Shown one piece after another: positions 4,807 to 12,380 of a DNA stretch of 12,454 nucleotides. The notes below the pieces were generated by a model. It made no database searches, was not told the DNA's origin, and saw only the letters and a program-made list of their open reading frames with translations. This stretch comes from Candidatus Eisenbergiella stercorigallinarum. GTDB taxonomy: Bacteria > Bacillota > Clostridia > Lachnospirales > Lachnospiraceae. The translations under genes were made by a program, and so were the position numbers. Where the stretch lies: contig DWUW01000145.1 of assembly GCA_019120525.1 (NCBI GenBank), forward strand, positions 1 through 12,454. The letters are read 5' to 3'. The stretch's first letter is position 1; every line of letters begins with the position of its first letter.

Positions 4807-6156
4807 ATGGAACAGACTTATATGAAGGAACAGCCGATCCTGAAGCTCATGCTTCGTATGTCGCTTCCCATGGTGATTTCCATGATGGTCAATTCGCTGT
4901 ACAACATCGTGGACAGCTTTTTCGTGGCCCAGATCAGCGAGGATGCCATGACGGCGCTTTCCCTGGTGTACCCGGTGCAGAATCTGGTCAACGCGGTCAC
5001 CATCGGCTTCGGTATCGGCATCAATGCGGTAATCGCCTTCCATCTGGGAGCGCAGGATCAGAAAAAAGCGGATGCGGCCGCGGCGCAGGGCCTTGTGCTG
5101 AACGCGCTGCACGGTGTTGTGCTGACGGCGGGCTGTATTCTGGTCATGCCCGCTTTCCTGCGGCTTTTTACCGCAGATGAGACGGTGATCTCCCTGGGGC
5201 TGACCTACTCCAACATCGTGTTCGCCTTTTCCATCATCATCGCTCTGGGGCTGGCCTTTGAGAAAATTTTCCAGGCAGTAGGGAAAATGGCGGTTTCCAT
5301 GGCCGCCATGCTGGCAGGCTGTATCTGCAATATCATTCTGGACCCGGTCCTGATCTTCGGTCTCGGCCCCTTTCCGGAAATGGGCATCAGCGGAGCGGCC
5401 CTGGCCACCGGCCTCGGGCAGGTGCTGACGCTGGCTGTGTATCTGGTCTATTATTTCCGCGGGGCGCTTCTTCCCGTGCGCATTTCCCTGCGTAGCTTTT
5501 CCTTTCAGAGGGATATGTGCGCAAAGCTGTATGGTATCGGCGTTCCCGCCATTCTGAATCTGGCGCTTCCTTCCCTGCTGATTTCCGCGCTGAATTCCAT
5601 CCTGGCCGGATACTCCCAGGCTTACGTGCTGGTGCTCGGCGTGTATTATAAGCTGCAGACCTTCCTGTATCTTCCCGCGAACGGCATCGTACAGGGAATG
5701 CGGCCGCTCATCGGCTATAATTACGGCGCTGGAGAGCACAGGCGGGTCCGTTCCATTTATCATACTACGCTGGCCTTCGCCGCCGTCATCATGCTGGCGG
5801 GAACCGTTCTGTGCCAGATCCTTCCCGGGCCGCTCATGGGGCTGTTTACCAGCAGCCCGTCCACCATTGAAATTGGGGCGCAGGCCCTGCGGATCATCAG
5901 CATCGGCTTTCTGCCCTCAGCGCTTTCCGTCGCCTCCTCCGGCGCGCTGGAAGGGCTTGGAAAGGGCGTGCCGTCCCTGATGATCTCCCTGTGCCGTTAT
6001 CTGGTCATCATCCTTCCGTCAGCCTTTATCCTCAGCCTGTTGACAGGGGCGACGGGCGTATGGCACGCATTCTGGATCACGGAGCTGATTACAGCGGTCC
6101 TTTCACTGGTCATCTATCGCTTCAGCGTGAGTCCACACGGCGGAAAAGCGCAGTAG
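4807..6156 (+). CDS. MATE family multidrug/cation efflux transporter
   Basis: The 449-residue integral membrane protein has the usual MATE length and twelve predicted helices in two related halves. The N-terminus is typical (P-I-L-K-L-M-L-R-M-S-L-P-M-V-I-S-M-M-V-N, then N-I-V-D-S-F-F-V-A). The helix 1-2 region, the G-I-G-I-N-A-V-I-A segment and the Q-G-M-R-P-L-I-G-Y-N-Y-G-A motif of the second half are all recognisable. MATE proteins expel organic cations, drugs or metabolites in exchange for Na+ or H+; the substrate here is not evident. The ATG at 4807 is chosen because GGGAGG lies six bases upstream. The frame stays open back to a GTG at 4756, but that codon lies inside the leader terminator stem. 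The gene is alone on its strand and converges on the lipoprotein gene 43 bases away, with no clear terminator between. Regulation by leader attenuation is suggested. Confidence 0.93.
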   Translation: MEQTYMKEQPILKLMLRMSLPMVISMMVNSLYNIVDSFFVAQISEDAMTALSLVYPVQNLVNAVTIGFGIGINAVIAFHLGAQDQKKADAAAAQGLVLNALHGVVLTAGCILVMPAFLRLFTADETVISLGLTYSNIVFAFSIIIALGLAFEKIFQAVGKMAVSMAAMLAGCICNIILDPVLIFGLGPFPEMGISGAALATGLGQVLTLAVYLVYYFRGALLPVRISLRSFSFQRDMCAKLYGIGVPAILNLALPSLLISALNSILAGYSQAYVLVLGVYYKLQTFLYLPANGIVQGMRPLIGYNYGAGEHRRVRSIYHTTLAFAAVIMLAGTVLCQILPGPLMGLFTSSPSTIEIGAQALRIISIGFLPSALSVASSGALEGLGKGVPSLMISLCRYLVIILPSAFILSLLTGATGVWHAFWITELITAVLSLVIYRFSVSPHGGKAQ

Positions 6157-6199
6157 AAGCTGCCTTTACAAGACAAGGGATGAGCGCCGCACCGGGAAA

Positions 6200-7033
6200 T
6201 CAGTTGATCCCCACAACGGCAAATCCGCTGTCCCTTCCGTCATCCTCCTGAAAAGTAATGTTGGGCGTCCCCTCGTCGGAGCCCAGCACATATTTTCCGC
6301 CGTCCAGCTCCGTCAGCTCGTAAAGGTCCGCGGAAAGAACCGCTTCCACCCGCTCCTCCGAAAAGATCTCATAATCAGGAAGAGCCGTGAACTCTTCCGC
6401 GTCCTCAGCGATCAGATCCCCGTCGTCCAGCCTGACATAAAGAGGAAAGCCCGCCAGATTCGCGAGGGAATCCATGCTCTTATAGCGGCAGGCAAACAGG
6501 ATGTCTGCGGCAAAGGCCAGCGCGTCCTGACCGGCGGCAGGCTGCGTGGGACCATCCTGCACACTGGAAGCCATTCCATCCTCGCTTTTCACCAGAACGG
6601 ACATTCCCAGAAGGAGGCCGTCCGAAAGCTCCATCTCCACACCGCTTTCCGGATAGGAAAAGCTGTACATAATCCCGTCCTTCGTATCGATGACCAGACT
6701 GTTCATGGCGGCGTCCACCACGATTCCCTCAAAGGAGCCTGTGGCATCCGTAATCATCTCTCCCGCCGGCTTATCTTCCGTCTCCTCCATCCCGGTTTCC
6801 GTCAGGCTTTCCCGCTCTGTCTGCGGCTCTGCCATCGCTTCTTCCGTGCTTTCCATCTCCTGAACCGCTGTTGTGCTTTCCATCTCCAGCGCTGCCGTTG
6901 CGCTTTCCGTCTCCTGCGTTTCCGGATTGCCACAGGCCGTAAGGCCCAGGACGGCAGCCAGAAGCAGGCAGACGGAAAACCCCGGGCCTGCGGCTTTTTT
7001 CATTCGCTTTTTTTCGATTCTGTTTTTGTTCAT
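6200..7033 (-). CDS. Exported lipoprotein of unknown function with Glu/Thr-rich linker
   Basis: The 277-residue protein has a basic N-terminus, a hydrophobic segment (residues 20-31) and a lipobox L-T-A-C (31-34), so Cys34 should be lipidated and the protein anchored outside the membrane. Residues 36-100 form a low-complexity acidic linker with an internal E-M-E-S-T-T-A-V-Q-E-M-E-S-T repeat, probably a flexible stalk. After that come a small beta-rich region (F-E-G-I-V-V-D-A-A-M-N-S-L-V-I, with a metal- or nucleic-acid-neutral OB-like look) and a C-terminal region, F-A-A-D-I-L-F-A-C-R-Y-K-S-M-D-S-L-A-N. I recall similar C-termini in Lachnospiraceae lipoproteins without an assigned role. The start at 7033 has GGGAGG six bases upstream; a longer frame to 7084 lacks such a site, and Met11 is an alternative start. 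The gene is 58 bases downstream of exoA and probably co-transcribed. Confidence 0.75.
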   Translation of the reverse strand: MNKNRIEKKRMKKAAGPGFSVCLLLAAVLGLTACGNPETQETESATAALEMESTTAVQEMESTEEAMAEPQTERESLTETGMEETEDKPAGEMITDATGSFEGIVVDAAMNSLVIDTKDGIMYSFSYPESGVEMELSDGLLLGMSVLVKSEDGMASSVQDGPTQPAAGQDALAFAADILFACRYKSMDSLANLAGFPLYVRLDDGDLIAEDAEEFTALPDYEIFSEERVEAVLSADLYELTELDGGKYVLGSDEGTPNITFQEDDGRDSGFAVVGIN

Positions 7034-7091
7034 GTCAACCTCCCTGCCGAAGCGCATTTTCCAGTCTTTTTTTCTTCCCGTCATCCAGACC

Positions 7092-7847
7092 TTAATCCTT
7101 CAGGATCAGCCCCACCGGGCAGTGGTCCGAGCCGTACACATCCTTATAGATCAGCGCGTCCTCCAGCCTGTCCTTCAGCTCAGGGGACACCAGGAAATAG
7201 TCGATGCGCCATCCGGCGTTCTTCTCCCTGGCATGGAAGCGGTAGGACCACCAGGAATAGGCTCCCTCAAGGTCGGGATAAAAATACCGGAAGGTATCGA
7301 TGAAGCCGTTGTCCAGAAGCTGAGAAAATTTCGCCCGCTCCTCATCGGTAAATCCGGCGTTTTTGCGGTTGGTCTTCGGATTCTTCAGGTCGATCTCCCG
7401 GTGCGCCACATTCAGGTCCCCGCAGAAAATGACCGGCTTTTTCTTCTCCAGCCCTTTTAAATAAGAAAGGAATTCATCCTCCCATTCCATGCGGTAATCC
7501 AGTCTGGCAAGTCCGTCCTGGGAATTGGGCGTATAGACCGTGACCAGGTAAAAATCCTCAAATTCCAGCGTGATCACGCGCCCTTCCTTATCGTGCTCCT
7601 CTCGGCCAATGCCGTAGGAGACGCTGAGCGGCTCCCTTTTGGAGAACACCGCGGTTCCGGAATATCCCTTTTTCTCCGCGTAGTTCCAGTATTGGTGGTA
7701 GCCCGGCAGGTCGAGAGAAATCTGTCCCTCCTGGAGCTTGCTCTCCTGAATACAGAAAATATCCGCGTCCGCCTCCCGGAAAAATTCCGGGAAGCCTTTT
7801 CCCATACAGGCCCGAAGCCCGTTCACATTCCACGATATCAGCCTCAT
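7092..7847 (-). CDS. exoA: Exodeoxyribonuclease III / class II AP endonuclease
   Basis: The 251-residue protein is a full-length ExoA/Xth enzyme, which cleaves DNA 5' of abasic sites and has 3'-5' exonuclease and 3'-phosphodiesterase activity in base excision repair. All key residues are visible: Asn7 in SWNVNGLR, the metal-binding Glu35 in IQESK, Tyr105 in VYTPNS, Asp144 and Asn146 in GDLNVAH, Asp216 in RIDYFL, and the catalytic Asp241-His242 in GSDHCPVGL. The N-P-K-x-N-x-K-N-A-G-F-T segment is typical of the Gram-positive/human APE1-like branch. The start is supported by AAAGGAGG upstream of 7847. A consensus-like promoter (7878-7906) lies inside the end of the YigZ gene, so exoA can be expressed independently. 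The lipoprotein gene follows downstream. Confidence 0.96.
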   Translation of the reverse strand: MRLISWNVNGLRACMGKGFPEFFREADADIFCIQESKLQEGQISLDLPGYHQYWNYAEKKGYSGTAVFSKREPLSVSYGIGREEHDKEGRVITLEFEDFYLVTVYTPNSQDGLARLDYRMEWEDEFLSYLKGLEKKKPVIFCGDLNVAHREIDLKNPKTNRKNAGFTDEERAKFSQLLDNGFIDTFRYFYPDLEGAYSWWSYRFHAREKNAGWRIDYFLVSPELKDRLEDALIYKDVYGSDHCPVGLILKD

Positions 7848-7877
7848 TGGTTCCTCCTTTGTTTCGTTTTTCTACCA

Positions 7878-7906
7878 AATATATCGTTCCCCTCAGCCTC
7901 TGTCAA
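7878..7906 (-). promoter_or_regulatory. Promoter of exoA, embedded in the 3' end of the YigZ gene
   Basis: On the minus strand TTGACA (7901-7906, perfect) and TATATT (7878-7883, 5/6) are separated by exactly 17 bases. The -35 overlaps the last codons and the spacer overlaps the stop of the YigZ gene. Transcription would start near 7871, about 24 bases before the exoA ATG. Confidence 0.8.
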
Positions 7907-8540
7907 CATAATAACCGCGAGAAAGGATTTCGATCCGCGCCCGCGCATCCGTCGCTTCCGTGATGCTCCGGCAGATCCGCTCTTCCTCCTCCGCAGGGGC
8001 GGCCAGCACGAACCGGACGTTTACGCCGTATTCAGCGCTTTCCTGAGCGATCCCCTCTTTTGCTGCCAAATGCTGGATCCTGCCCACATCCGGGTAGTCT
8101 GCCGTCACCTGCAGCCTTGTCCCATAGCGCATGGTGACTACCGTACTGTTCTGCAGCCCTTCCTTCACCGCGGCGCCGTAGGCTCTCACCAGGCCGCCGG
8201 TTCCCAGAAGGGTGCCGCCGAAATACCGGGTCACTACCACCGCCGTGTTGCAGATGCCTTCATTCAAGAGCACTTCCAGCATCGGCCGCCCGGCCGTCCC
8301 GGAAGGCTCCCCGTCGTCGCTGCAGCGGGTCAGCTCTCCCCTGCGCCCGATCACAAAAGCGGAACAGTTATGGGAAGCGTCCCAGTATTTCTTTTTCATC
8401 CCGTCGATAAAAACGGAAGCCTCCTCTTCTGTCTCCACCGGCCTCACCGTCGCAAGAAACCGGGATTTTTTTTCCACGATCTCGCCAAATCCGCCCTCAA
8501 GCACGCATTTCCAGGGCGGAAAGTTCTCTCTTTTTTCCAT
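7893..8540 (-). CDS. yigZ: YigZ / IMPACT family protein
   Basis: The 215-residue protein matches the YigZ/YvyE (IMPACT, UPF0029) family. The N-terminal IMPACT domain carries the family's strongest motifs: K-K-S-R-F-L-A (24-30), A-S-H-N-C-S-A-F-V-I-G (55-65), D-D-G-E-P-S-G-T-A-G-R-P (76-86) and V-V-V-T-R-Y-F-G-G-T-x-L-G-x-G-G-L-V-R-A-Y (101-121). The C-terminal ferredoxin-like domain is more variable. Eukaryotic IMPACT regulates the translation kinase GCN2; the bacterial role is not settled, although translation-related binding is proposed. The start at 8540 is chosen because AAGGAG lies eight bases upstream; the open frame to 8612 has no such site and an atypical sequence. It is divergent from the penicillin-binding protein gene, and only a weak promoter is visible (TAAGAT at 8569-8574, poor -35). 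Confidence 0.92.
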   Translation of the reverse strand: MEKRENFPPWKCVLEGGFGEIVEKKSRFLATVRPVETEEEASVFIDGMKKKYWDASHNCSAFVIGRRGELTRCSDDGEPSGTAGRPMLEVLLNEGICNTAVVVTRYFGGTLLGTGGLVRAYGAAVKEGLQNSTVVTMRYGTRLQVTADYPDVGRIQHLAAKEGIAQESAEYGVNVRFVLAAPAEEEERICRSITEATDARARIEILSRGYYVDRG

Positions 8541-8635
8541 ATTTTTTCTCCTTTTTCCCAGCAGCTTCATCTTACCACAGACAGGCATAAAACGGAATTG
8601 AATTGCGAACAATTCTTAATAATTCTCTAAAATCC

Positions 8636-8664
8636 TTTATTTACCGGGGCATCTTTGCTATAAT
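8636..8664 (+). promoter_or_regulatory. Probable promoter of the penicillin-binding protein gene
   Basis: A perfect TATAAT (8659-8664) with an extended -10 TGC before it, and a weak -35 TTTATT (8636-8641) at a 17-base spacing. The start would be near 8671. The short leader carries a TGCCC-TTTT-GGGCA hairpin (about 8676-8689) before AAAGGAGG. Confidence 0.7.
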
Positions 8665-8716
8665 CAGTTAGACAATGCCCTTTTGGGCAGGCTTTCAGCT
8701 TAAAGGAGGCAGATTC

Positions 8717-11548
8717 ATGAACTACAGCAAAAGAGGTGCCGCCAGGAAGAAAAAGGCACTGCGTTCCAAATCAAAAAAATGGGGCAACCGGTTTGCCCTT
8801 AGCTTTTTTAAAGTATTTCTGTGTCTCATCCTTACTGTCGGCGTACTCGGCATCTGCGGCGGCCTTGGATTTATAAAGGGAATCCTTTCCTCCGTGCCGG
8901 ATATGACCAACATCGATGTATCCCCCTCCGGCTTTTCTACCTTTATATATGACGCGGAGGGAAATCAGACCGCCAAGCTGGACGCGGAAGGTTCCAACCG
9001 TGTCCCGGTCAGCATGGAGGACATTCCGTCAGACCTTGCCCACGCCTTTGTCGCCATCGAGGATGAACGTTTTTATGAACATAACGGCATCGATCTGCGC
9101 GGTATTATGCGGGCGGCATACGTCGGCCTTACCAGCGGCAATTTTTCCGAGGGCGCAAGCACCATCACACAGCAGCTCATTAAGAACAATGTGCTGACCA
9201 CATGGACAAGCGAGAGCGAACGCGGCTTTGCCTATAAACTGAAGCGCAAGATCCAGGAACAGTACCTGGCCGTCAAGCTGGAACAGGAGATGGACAAGAA
9301 CGAGATCCTGGAGAATTATATGAATACCATCAACCTGGGGCAGAACACCCTGGGTGTGCAGGCCGCTTCCCGGCGCTATTTCGGTAAAAGCGTATGGGAT
9401 CTGAACCTTTCCGAATGCGCGGTCATCGCCGCTATCACGCAGAATCCCTCCCGCTATAATCCCATCTCCCACCCGGAAAACAATGCCGACAGGCGGCAGG
9501 ATGTGCTGGAAAAAATGCTGGAGCAGGGCTATATCAGCCAGAGCCAGTATGACGAGGCGCTGGCCGACGATGTGTATTCCCGCATCCAGACCGTAAATGA
9601 GGAAACCGGCGACGCGCAGGTGAATTCCTATTTTGTGGACGCCGTAACAGAGGACGTGATGGAGGACCTGCAGGAGGCAGGTTATTCGGAAACCCAGGCC
9701 TACTCCCTGCTTTACGCGGGCGGCCTGAAGATTTATACCACCCAGGATCCCACGATCCAGGCGATCGCGGACGAGGTCTGCTCCAATGAGGAAAACTACC
9801 CCGAAGGGACCACCTGGTATCTGGATTATCAGCTCACCATCGAAAGGGAAAACGGGGAAACAGAAAATTTCAGCAAGGAGATGCTGGAAACCTGGATGGA
9901 AGAAAACGGCAATACAAGCAAATATCCCCTGCTGTTCTCCTCCCAGGATGAAGCGAACGCCACGATCGGGGAATATAAAACCTATCTTCTCCAAAGCGGC
10001 GGAGAGGTGATCGCGGAAAATATTTCCATGACCCCCCAGCCGCAGATTTCCATGACCATTGAGGATCAGTCCACGGGTTATGTGGTCGCCATCGTCGGCG
10101 GACGCGGCGCGAAGGAGGCCAACCGTACCCTGAACCGGGCCACATCTTCCCCGAGGCAGCCTGGTTCCACCTTCAAGATCGTTTCCACCTACGCCCCTGC
10201 CCTGGACAGCGCGGGGCTGACGCTGGCGGATGTTTTCGTGGACTCCCCCTTTAACTATGACAGCGGGCGTCCCGTTTCCAACTGGTACAGTTCCGGATAC
10301 AGGGGCATCTGTTCCCTGCGGGAAGGTATCGCGGATTCTTTAAATATCATTGCCGTCAAGGCGCTGACCTTCATCGGGCCGCGGACAGGCTATGATTACC
10401 TGCTGAATTTCGGCTTCACCACCCTGACGGACGGTGAAGAGATCGGCGGCAAGATATATTCGGACGTGGCTCAGCCCCTGGCGCTTGGCGGAATCACCCA
10501 CGGCGTAACCAACCTGGAGCTGAACGCCGCCTATGCGGCCATTGCCAACGGCGGAACCTATATTGAGCCGACGCTTTATACCAAGGTCGTGGATCATGAC
10601 GGCAACGTGATCCTGGATAATACCCGGCCCGCCTCCCGTCAGGTCATTAAGGAAAGTACGGCTTTTCTCCTGACGGACGCAATGGTGGACGTGGTGACCA
10701 CCGGAACCGGGACTGCCGTCAACTTCGGCGGCATGTCCATTGCCGGAAAAACCGGAACCACTTCCGATTATAACGACGTCTGGTTCGCAGGCTATACCCC
10801 TTACTATACCTGCACCACCTGGACGGGATATGACAACAACGCCAAGCTTGCCAGCGGGAACGGAGAACGCAACCTGGCCAAGACGCTCTGGAGGGCGGTC
10901 ATGAGCCGCATCCATGAAAACCTGGAGAACAAGGCTTTTGAAGTCCCCGGAGACATCGTTACCGCTACGGTATGCGCCAAATCCGGCAAGCTTCCCATCG
11001 CCGGGCTCTGCACGGAAACCAAAACCGAGTATTTTGCCCAGGGAACGGTCCCTACAACGACCTGCGACGTGCATTACCAGGGCTTCGTCTGCGAATATTC
11101 CGGCCTGAAGGCCACGGACCTGTGTCCGTTCAAGGTTCCCGGCACGCTGGAGCTGACGCCTTCCAATGACGCGACACTGTCCGGCAATGTTACCCAGGCC
11201 GCAAATGAATGCCCGCATAATGCGGAATTCTTTGCCGATCCCAATGCAAACGCCGTCATTGAGCAGGAACAACAGGAAATCAATATACGCAATCTTCTGA
11301 ACAATTATGATGCCCAGATGGCAACGTGGCAGGCTGCCCTTCAGAACGCGCAGGCCGCTCTCGTCGCCGCCCAGCAGCAGGAAATTTCCGCAGCCGACGA
11401 AGCATCCCGGCAGGCTGCCCAGGCTGCCGCTTCCCAGGCCCAGCAGGAGATTGACAATCTGACCCAGCAGATCACCGCGCTCCAGAACGCCTATGCCGCC
11501 CAACAGGCGGGACAGGCGGCTCAGGGCGCCGCGGAAGGGACGCAGTAA
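8717..11548 (+). CDS. Class A penicillin-binding protein (transglycosylase/transpeptidase, PBP1A type)
   Basis: The 943-residue bifunctional enzyme polymerises and cross-links peptidoglycan outside the membrane. A short Lys/Arg-rich cytoplasmic tail precedes one membrane helix (about residues 28-54). The GT51 glycosyltransferase follows: catalytic Glu115 in E-D-E-R-F-Y-E-H-N-G, G-A-S-T-I-T-Q-Q-L-I-K-N (146-157), and R-K-I-Q-E-Q through Y-F-G-K (177-224). The transpeptidase has S-T-F-K (Ser484, Lys487), S-L-N (541-543) and K-T-G-T (678-681), all intact. After it comes a module with six cysteines (C-A-K-S-G, G-L-C, T-T-C-D-V-H and others) of a kind common in clostridial PBPs, then an Ala/Gln-rich coiled-coil tail of about 100 residues. 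ATG 8717 is preferred because AAAGGAGG lies seven bases upstream; an ATG at 8675 sits almost on the inferred transcription start. The 88-residue protein gene follows 70 bases downstream. Confidence 0.96.
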   Translation: MNYSKRGAARKKKALRSKSKKWGNRFALSFFKVFLCLILTVGVLGICGGLGFIKGILSSVPDMTNIDVSPSGFSTFIYDAEGNQTAKLDAEGSNRVPVSMEDIPSDLAHAFVAIEDERFYEHNGIDLRGIMRAAYVGLTSGNFSEGASTITQQLIKNNVLTTWTSESERGFAYKLKRKIQEQYLAVKLEQEMDKNEILENYMNTINLGQNTLGVQAASRRYFGKSVWDLNLSECAVIAAITQNPSRYNPISHPENNADRRQDVLEKMLEQGYISQSQYDEALADDVYSRIQTVNEETGDAQVNSYFVDAVTEDVMEDLQEAGYSETQAYSLLYAGGLKIYTTQDPTIQAIADEVCSNEENYPEGTTWYLDYQLTIERENGETENFSKEMLETWMEENGNTSKYPLLFSSQDEANATIGEYKTYLLQSGGEVIAENISMTPQPQISMTIEDQSTGYVVAIVGGRGAKEANRTLNRATSSPRQPGSTFKIVSTYAPALDSAGLTLADVFVDSPFNYDSGRPVSNWYSSGYRGICSLREGIADSLNIIAVKALTFIGPRTGYDYLLNFGFTTLTDGEEIGGKIYSDVAQPLALGGITHGVTNLELNAAYAAIANGGTYIEPTLYTKVVDHDGNVILDNTRPASRQVIKESTAFLLTDAMVDVVTTGTGTAVNFGGMSIAGKTGTTSDYNDVWFAGYTPYYTCTTWTGYDNNAKLASGNGERNLAKTLWRAVMSRIHENLENKAFEVPGDIVTATVCAKSGKLPIAGLCTETKTEYFAQGTVPTTTCDVHYQGFVCEYSGLKATDLCPFKVPGTLELTPSNDATLSGNVTQAANECPHNAEFFADPNANAVIEQEQQEINIRNLLNNYDAQMATWQAALQNAQAALVAAQQQEISAADEASRQAAQAAASQAQQEIDNLTQQITALQNAYAAQQAGQAAQGAAEGTQ

Positions 11549-11618
11549 CAGATTTTTATTCTTATTTACTTTTCTACTTTTATATGCTACTCTTTATAAA
11601 AAAGAGGAGGTGCATACA

Positions 11619-11885
11619 ATGCCCAGAGGAAAGAAAAACGAGGTAGTTTACACAGGAAGAGCGCTTCAGATCAGCAACAAAATCCAGGAGCTGGAGGTTG
11701 AATTGAAGCAGGCCAGAGCAGATTTAAAAGCCGCCTATAAAGAACAGTTGAAAGCGGAAAAGCTTGCCGCCAAAGAAGCGGAGAAAGCTTCCATGGATAA
11801 GCTGATCAAAGCCATTAAAAAATCCGGGAAATCTGCCGATGAGATCCTCGCCATGCTGAATACCGGGGAAACCGCTGAAGAATAA
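11619..11885 (+). CDS. Small Lys/Glu-rich coiled-coil protein, unknown function
   Basis: I do not recognise a named family. The 88-residue protein has a basic start (MPRGKKNEVVYTGRA), a long Ala/Lys/Glu helix (about residues 17-58) with heptad-like spacing, and a C-terminal segment, K-L-I-K-A-I-K-K-S-G-K-S-A-D-E-I-L-A-M-L, that resembles a short helix-hairpin. By my count it has 18 basic and 15 acidic residues and no Cys, Trp or His. It has no signal peptide, so it is cytosolic. A nucleic-acid- or nucleoid-associated role is possible from its composition, but this is inference. The start is supported by GAGGAGG eight bases upstream of 11619; a longer frame back to 11493 overlaps the PBP gene and encodes unrelated sequence. 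It lies 70 bases after the PBP gene, with no terminator seen between, so it may be read from the same transcript. A terminator overlaps its end. Confidence 0.8.
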   Translation: MPRGKKNEVVYTGRALQISNKIQELEVELKQARADLKAAYKEQLKAEKLAAKEAEKASMDKLIKAIKKSGKSADEILAMLNTGETAEE

Positions 11886-11909
11886 GCATTGGATATTTCA
11901 GCGATTTTT
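11873..11909 (+). terminator. Intrinsic terminator overlapping the end of the 88-residue gene
   Basis: CGCTGAA (11873-11879) pairs with TTCAGCG (11897-11903), and the stem is extended inward by a G-T pair. ATTTTT follows (11904-11909). The stop codon lies in the loop. Confidence 0.7.
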
Positions 11910-11914
11910 GGCGT

Positions 11915-11943
11915 ATCACATATTGTGTACCATGATCTATAAT
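11915..11943 (+). promoter_or_regulatory. Possible promoter ahead of the Uma2 remnant
   Basis: A perfect TATAAT (11938-11943) with ATCACA (11915-11920, 4/6) at a 17-base spacing. A CACA-TAT-TGTG inverted repeat covers the -35 and spacer region (about 11917-11927). Confidence 0.45.
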
Positions 11944-12006
11944 ATTTCTACCGTATTTTCACATTTCAGCCTGCTGTGCAACACGAAATGCGACACGGAT
12001 TCCAGA

Positions 12007-12047
12007 ATGGACCGGATGGGGGAAATTTCTTCCCCCATCCGGTCCAT
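12007..12047. repeat. Perfect 18-bp inverted repeat (hairpin)
   Basis: ATGGACCGGATGGGGGAA (12007-12024) is the exact reverse complement of 12030-12047, with loop ATTTC. Neither strand has a T run after it, so it is not a standard intrinsic terminator. It lies in the 205-base stretch between the 88-residue gene and the Uma2 remnant and may be a palindromic intergenic repeat, an RNA-stabilising hairpin or a transposase recognition structure. Confidence 0.9.
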
Positions 12048-12090
12048 AAATGAATCATAAGGTTGCCTGACACCGAAAGGACGTACTCTC

Positions 12091-12340
12091 ATGCCATTAC
12101 CAGGAGCCCCCTACACCTCAGAAGATTACTGGAACCTCCCGGAAGGCCGCCGGGCGGAACTGATCGCCGGCCAGCTCTATGATATGGCGCCGCCGGATGG
12201 ATTATTCCACCAAGAACGCTCTGTACTCCGAGTCCGGTGTCCGGGAATATTAGATCGTTGATCCGGCCAAGGAGCGCACCACCGTGTACCGGTACGAAGA
12301 AGATGCAGCGCCCACGATTTTTCCATTTGCAGATGAAGAA
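12091..12340 (+). pseudogene. Uma2 family (DUF820) endonuclease-like gene, internally deleted and broken
   Basis: Uma2 proteins are about 190 residues with a PD-(D/E)XK-like nuclease fold and are often found in many copies. Here the first 36 codons read as a normal Uma2 N-terminus (Y-T-S-E-D-Y-W-N-L-P-E-G-R-R-A-E-L-I-x-G at 8-27, then Y-D-M-A-P-P). At about 12195 the sequence jumps to the family's C-terminal part in another frame (M-D-Y-S-T-K-N-A-L-Y-S-E-S-G-V-R-E-Y from 12197). The conserved Trp that should follow is TAG at 12251-12253, and the frame continues I-V-D-P-A-K-E-R-T-T-V-Y-R-Y-E-E. Roughly 90-100 residues holding the catalytic core are gone. A CGCCG microhomology at the junction fits a simple deletion. 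The original frame ends at TGA 12259-12261 (56 codons). A weak GAAAGGA precedes the ATG. Confidence 0.85.
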
Positions 12341-12351
12341 AATTCACTGAC

Positions 12352-12380
12352 AAAAAAACCCGGAAAGGAAGGCGTTCCGG
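12352..12380 (-). terminator. Leftward terminator-like hairpin near the right edge
   Basis: On the minus strand CCGGAA and TTCCGG form a 6-bp stem around a nine-base loop, followed by G and seven T residues (12358 to 12352). It suggests that a leftward gene starting beyond the window ends close to position 12440, where minus-strand stop codons (TGA and TAG) occur in two frames. Confidence 0.5.

Noticed and set aside
4546..5763. A 405-codon minus-strand frame opposite the MATE gene
   Set aside because: It is His/Gln/Arg-rich with no domain pattern, while the opposite strand encodes an obvious transporter.
9029..9994. Long minus-strand frames opposite the penicillin-binding protein, also at 10340-11503
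   Set aside because: The plus strand carries all expected PBP motifs; these frames lack ribosome sites and resemble no family.
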